The notes beneath the pieces are model-generated. The model was not told the DNA's origin. It did no database searches and saw only the letters and a program-made list of their open reading frames with translations. Shown here piece by piece: positions 7,031 through 10,269 of a stretch of 10,269 bases of DNA (position 1 is the first letter of the stretch; the number at the start of each line of letters is the position of its first letter). Source of the DNA: Acidobacteriota bacterium (lineage in GTDB: Bacteria; Acidobacteriota; Terriglobia; Bryobacterales; Bryobacteraceae); assembly GCA_018268875.1 (NCBI GenBank), contig JAFDVT010000111.1, forward strand, positions 1-10,269, in the 5' to 3' direction. The position numbers were made by a program, and so were the translations under genes.

Positions 7031-10000
7031 GGCTCTTGTTAGTACTGCTGCTACTTGTTGTTACGGCGGCGTATGGGCAGGCGCCGGTGGTGACGCCGGC
7101 CGCGCCCGCCGTGGGACAGGGCAATACGCTGCAGTTTCAGGCGAACAAGCCGGTTACCTGGTCGCTGCGGGCGGGCAGCGCGGGAAGCATCAGCGCGGCG
7201 GGTGTGTACACGGCGCCGGCGAAGGTGCAGGTGAAGCATAAGGCCGGTCCCTGCCAGATTCTGCCGCCGGACCATGTGTACGCGACGCGGGTGGACGGGC
7301 TGCCGGTGCATCCGCGTTCGGCGGCGATCATGGGCATCAACAACGGCGATTTCCGCATCGGGTTCGAGCCGTCGTTCTGGACCAACGTCACGACCAACGC
7401 GAGCCCGTCGTTCACCGGCAATTTTTATTACACGCCGCAGAACAACGGTACGTTCCATGTGCTCGAATGGCCGGCGTTGAAGGCGGAAACCGGCGTGTTC
7501 ATGCCGCATTTCAACAATACGGACAATCACGAAGTGTACGTGAACCGCGATACCTGCGAGTTCACCGACATTTACAACCGCTATCCGGCGGGTACGAATA
7601 CGCTGCAGAACTGCCCGTTGTGCACGGCGCAGAGCGGCGTGAAGTACTTCAGCGACTTTACGCTGCCGACCACTGGCGCAACCGATGCCGCGGGCATGGC
7701 GCAACAGCCGGTGTCGATGTCGCTGGCCGATATCCAGAGCGGCGAGATTCAGCATGCGTTGCGCTTTTCGATGTCGAACAGCTATATCAAGCCGTCCCAC
7801 ATCTGGCCGGCGACGGCGAACGCGGTTCCGTTCTGCCTGGCGGCGCTGGTGGAAGCCAACGGCTGTTACGAGTACGGCATGTATGCGCGGCTCAAGAGCG
7901 ATTACAACATTTCGAGTTATTCGCCGGTGGCGCAGATTATTCTGACGGCGTTGAAGCGTTACGGCATGATTCTGACCGACGGCGGCAGCAACTACGCGAT
8001 TCAGACCAATGCCAACGTCACGATGAATTACGCGCTGCGCGAGGCGCTGAACGAGATCTTTTTCGGCAGCCTGCGGTCGCGGGATTTTGAAGTGGTGGAC
8101 ACGACGCCGCTGAAGATCGCCGATGCGTCGGGGGCGGTGGCGATTTCGAACGAATATGTGACGCCGTCGCAGTATGCCGAAGTGATCGCAACCGATGGAT
8201 CGGGCAACACGGCGGCGGTACGCGTCAATCTGCAGGGCGTTACGGTGGGTGTGCCGGAGCCGACGATGACGATCTGGGCCGGGCATACGGTGAACCTGTC
8301 GGCCTCGGTTACGGGCGCCGCCGATACCAGCGTGACGTGGAGCATGGTTCCCGCGGTGGGTACGCTGAATCCGGCGACCGGCGAATACACGGCGCCCGCC
8401 GCCATCAATACGCCGACGCCGTTCCGCATTACGGCGACAAGCAATGCGGACCCCACGTCCACGGCGTTGATCGACGCGGTGGCCTGGCCGCAGGGCGACG
8501 GTACGCTACGGCTGGACCTGGGTCACACCGGTAGCGACTTTATCGACATCAACGGCAAGAAATGGTGGCGCGACGACTGGGCGGCGGTGGAAGGTTTTGG
8601 CGGCGTGTGGGGTGGCGGTCCGGCAAGTTCGGTGTATGCCGAAACCCGGTATTACTACAACGACGGGCGGTTGAAATGGTACCTGCCGAATGGGCATTAC
8701 AAGGCGCGCGTTTACATGTCGGTGAACACGCAGGGCGGGCCGATTCAGCCGGACGAGTTCGTGTGCCATGTGGATTCGCAAGGCCAGATTTACCGTCACG
8801 ATTTTTCGGTGGGCCGGGTGACGAATTACTCGCGCTACACGGGTGGTTATCTGGATGTGCCGATGAACGTCACTGACGGGTCGGCGTACCTGGCGCTGCG
8901 CTATCGCGGTCCCAATACGATTCAGAACATTTACTGTTCGTGGGCGGCGGTGGAGATTTCGCCGGACACTTCGGCGCCGCGACTCGAAATTGAAAGCGGC
9001 AAGGCGAGCGGCGATGTGTCGCTGATGCAGACGCGGCAGTTTTACGCGGCCTCCTGGTTCATGCCGAATACGGTGACGTGGTCGATTGTGAGCGGTCCTG
9101 GAACGATCAGCGCGACGGGGTTGTACACGGCGCCGTCCACGCCTCCTTCGGAGACAACGCCGGTTGTGATTCGCGCCACGAGCACGGCGGATACGGAAGT
9201 GTTTGCGGAAACGACGTTCAACTTCGTCTTCGGCAATCTGGTGATCGCGCCCATTCCGAACTCGGCGGTTCCGCGAGGACTGACGCAGCAGTTTACGGCG
9301 TCGATCAGCGGGATTCCGTACACGGAGCTGACCTGGAGCCTCGAAAATGGCAGCGAAGGAACGATCAATGCGACGACTGGGTTGTATACGGCCCCCTCGT
9401 CTCTGGCGTCGAATCTGCCGCTGACGGTGAAGGCGACAAGTACGCTCGATCCGACCAAGAGCACGACGATCGACCTGACGTTGTTGAAGTCCATTCTGCC
9501 GATTCGCATCAATTGCGGATCGACGACGCCGTTTACCGACGCCAAGGGGCAGGTGTGGGCGGCCGACTACGGCTACAGCAGCGGCACGCAGACGTATAGC
9601 GACGGGCAGGCGCAGATCCGGAATACGACGCCGGACATGTGGCCGCTGTATCAGAGCTCGCGTTACCGGTACACGGGTGAGAGCTTCAATTACCGGTTCA
9701 CGGTGCCGAACGGGCAGTACAGAGTGACGTTGAAGTGGGCCGAATACCGTAGCGATAACCAGGGTATGCGGATGGATGTGGTGGTGGAGCGCAACAAGTT
9801 CCTGAAGAACTTCGACCCGGTAACGTTGGCGGGGGATGTGCGGGTCGCCTACGACCAAAGCTTTATTGTCCCGGTGACCGATGGCGAGCTGAACATCGTT
9901 CTGAACGGCAAGGACAATGCGCAGTATGTCGGGGCGGCGATCAACGGCATCGAGATTATCGAGGAGCCGGGTCCGATTCAGGAAAAGCTGCACGGGAAAA

Positions 10001-10032
10001 CGCATCCCAAGCCCGGCGTCAAATTGCGATGA
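7027..10032 (+). CDS. Large secreted Ig-like / malectin-like multidomain protein
   Basis: A 1001-residue exported protein. Signal peptide 1-17 (MRLLLVLLLLVVTAAYG, cut before Gln18). Order: Ig-like module 1 (about 19-70); central domain of unknown function (about 75-360); linker; Ig-like 2 (about 408-485); malectin-like 1 (about 494-645, with LPNGHYKARVYM at 553-564); Ig-like 3 (about 652-735); Ig-like 4 (about 738-822); malectin-like 2 (about 825-978, with PIRINCGS, VPNGQYRVTLKWAE, INGIEI). Each Ig-like module carries TWS and YTAP landmarks: Trp45/Tyr61, Trp438/Tyr454, Trp685/Tyr700, Trp770/Tyr787. Malectin domains bind carbohydrate, so glycan binding is expected. The central domain has HALRFSMSNSYIKPSHIWPA (243-262) and AQIILTALKRYGMIL near 301-315, phrases I recall from uncharacterised secreted proteins of other phyla. 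The C-terminus is a short basic tail with no LPXTG, PEP-CTERM or membrane anchor. ATG at 7027 overlaps the upstream stop. A matrix or adhesin role is inferred; an enzymatic core cannot be excluded. Confidence 0.88.
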   Translation: MRLLLVLLLLVVTAAYGQAPVVTPAAPAVGQGNTLQFQANKPVTWSLRAGSAGSISAAGVYTAPAKVQVKHKAGPCQILPPDHVYATRVDGLPVHPRSAAIMGINNGDFRIGFEPSFWTNVTTNASPSFTGNFYYTPQNNGTFHVLEWPALKAETGVFMPHFNNTDNHEVYVNRDTCEFTDIYNRYPAGTNTLQNCPLCTAQSGVKYFSDFTLPTTGATDAAGMAQQPVSMSLADIQSGEIQHALRFSMSNSYIKPSHIWPATANAVPFCLAALVEANGCYEYGMYARLKSDYNISSYSPVAQIILTALKRYGMILTDGGSNYAIQTNANVTMNYALREALNEIFFGSLRSRDFEVVDTTPLKIADASGAVAISNEYVTPSQYAEVIATDGSGNTAAVRVNLQGVTVGVPEPTMTIWAGHTVNLSASVTGAADTSVTWSMVPAVGTLNPATGEYTAPAAINTPTPFRITATSNADPTSTALIDAVAWPQGDGTLRLDLGHTGSDFIDINGKKWWRDDWAAVEGFGGVWGGGPASSVYAETRYYYNDGRLKWYLPNGHYKARVYMSVNTQGGPIQPDEFVCHVDSQGQIYRHDFSVGRVTNYSRYTGGYLDVPMNVTDGSAYLALRYRGPNTIQNIYCSWAAVEISPDTSAPRLEIESGKASGDVSLMQTRQFYAASWFMPNTVTWSIVSGPGTISATGLYTAPSTPPSETTPVVIRATSTADTEVFAETTFNFVFGNLVIAPIPNSAVPRGLTQQFTASISGIPYTELTWSLENGSEGTINATTGLYTAPSSLASNLPLTVKATSTLDPTKSTTIDLTLLKSILPIRINCGSTTPFTDAKGQVWAADYGYSSGTQTYSDGQAQIRNTTPDMWPLYQSSRYRYTGESFNYRFTVPNGQYRVTLKWAEYRSDNQGMRMDVVVERNKFLKNFDPVTLAGDVRVAYDQSFIVPVTDGELNIVLNGKDNAQYVGAAINGIEIIEEPGPIQEKLHGKTHPKPGVKLR

Positions 10033-10269
10033 GTGGTTCTTCCTCCGGTTTCAAGCAAGCGCTGGCATCCGGTCCTTTCCGGGTGCTGGTGCTGCTTGAG
10101 GCCTACACGATTTCGGGCAGCGCGAAGGGCGTGCTGGAGTACGCTCGCGAGGAGTTCGGCGGCGGGGCGTCGTCAGGTGGCGTGGAATTGACGCTGGTGA
10201 CGTTCCGGCGCGGCGGCCAGGACCTGGAACAGCCGGTACTGCGCGAGGCGATTCGGGAACTGCCGGTGC
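10029..10269 (+). CDS. Glycosyltransferase (GT4-like), 3'-truncated by window edge
   Basis: The first 80 codons of a gene running off the window. After a short Ser/Gly-rich start, FRVLVLLEAYTISGSAKGVL (15-34) is the opening beta-strand and Gly/Ser loop of a GT-B glycosyltransferase N-terminal domain, followed by EYAREEFGGG and a second strand VELTLVTFRRGG. The ATG lies in an ATGA overlap with the stop of the 1001-residue secreted protein, and no Shine-Dalgarno is seen, so translation is probably coupled. It ties the secreted cassette directly to glycan synthesis. The donor-binding half is outside the window, so the family call is firm only at the fold level. Confidence 0.72.
   Translation, partial: MSGSSSGFKQALASGPFRVLVLLEAYTISGSAKGVLEYAREEFGGGASSGGVELTLVTFRRGGQDLEQPVLREAIRELPV

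Noticed and set aside
8506..10005. Minus-strand open frame of 499 codons, and a similar one at 7051-8286
   Set aside because: Both are antisense to the 1001-residue secreted protein and extremely rich in Arg and His, as expected from the reverse complement of GC-rich coding sequence.

Overview
The window is GC-rich bacterial DNA holding part of an extracellular or capsular polysaccharide locus: seven or eight tightly packed genes, no RNA genes, no mobile elements and no CRISPR array. The organism is probably an Acidobacteriota member of the Solibacter/Bryobacter type. This is inferred from the GC-rich codon use and from a large secreted protein carrying four Ig-like modules with a TWS...TGxYTAP signature next to malectin-like modules, a style I associate with that phylum. 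No marker gene proves it.

Layout. (1) 2-808, plus strand: C-terminal 268 codons of a family-4-type glycosyltransferase whose start lies outside the window. (2) 805-4709, minus strand, transcribed as O-antigen ligase/polymerase-like membrane protein, then UDP-GlcNAc 2-epimerase (wecB), then a second glycosyltransferase. The last two share an ATGA overlap. The second glycosyltransferase converges on gene 1 so closely that their stop codons overlap. (3) 4710-4818: divergent intergenic region. (4) 4819-5829, plus: NodB-type polysaccharide deacetylase. (5) 5830-5962: non-coding region with a near-consensus sigma-70-type promoter and a leader that can fold into a 12-bp stem covering the ribosome-binding site. 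(6) 5963-10269, plus: three genes joined by two ATGA overlaps: a secreted 355-aa protein with tail-fibre-like sequence, a secreted 1001-aa Ig/malectin multidomain protein, and the first 80 codons of another glycosyltransferase.

How they may work together (inference). The epimerase would supply UDP-ManNAc, the glycosyltransferases would build repeat units, the ligase-like membrane protein would polymerise or transfer the glycan, and the deacetylase would modify it. The two secreted proteins, translationally coupled to a glycosyltransferase, look like surface or matrix proteins made together with the polymer and possibly binding it. The most interesting parts are the two-protein secreted cassette, the uncharacterised core of the 1001-aa protein, and the structured leader in front of the cassette.
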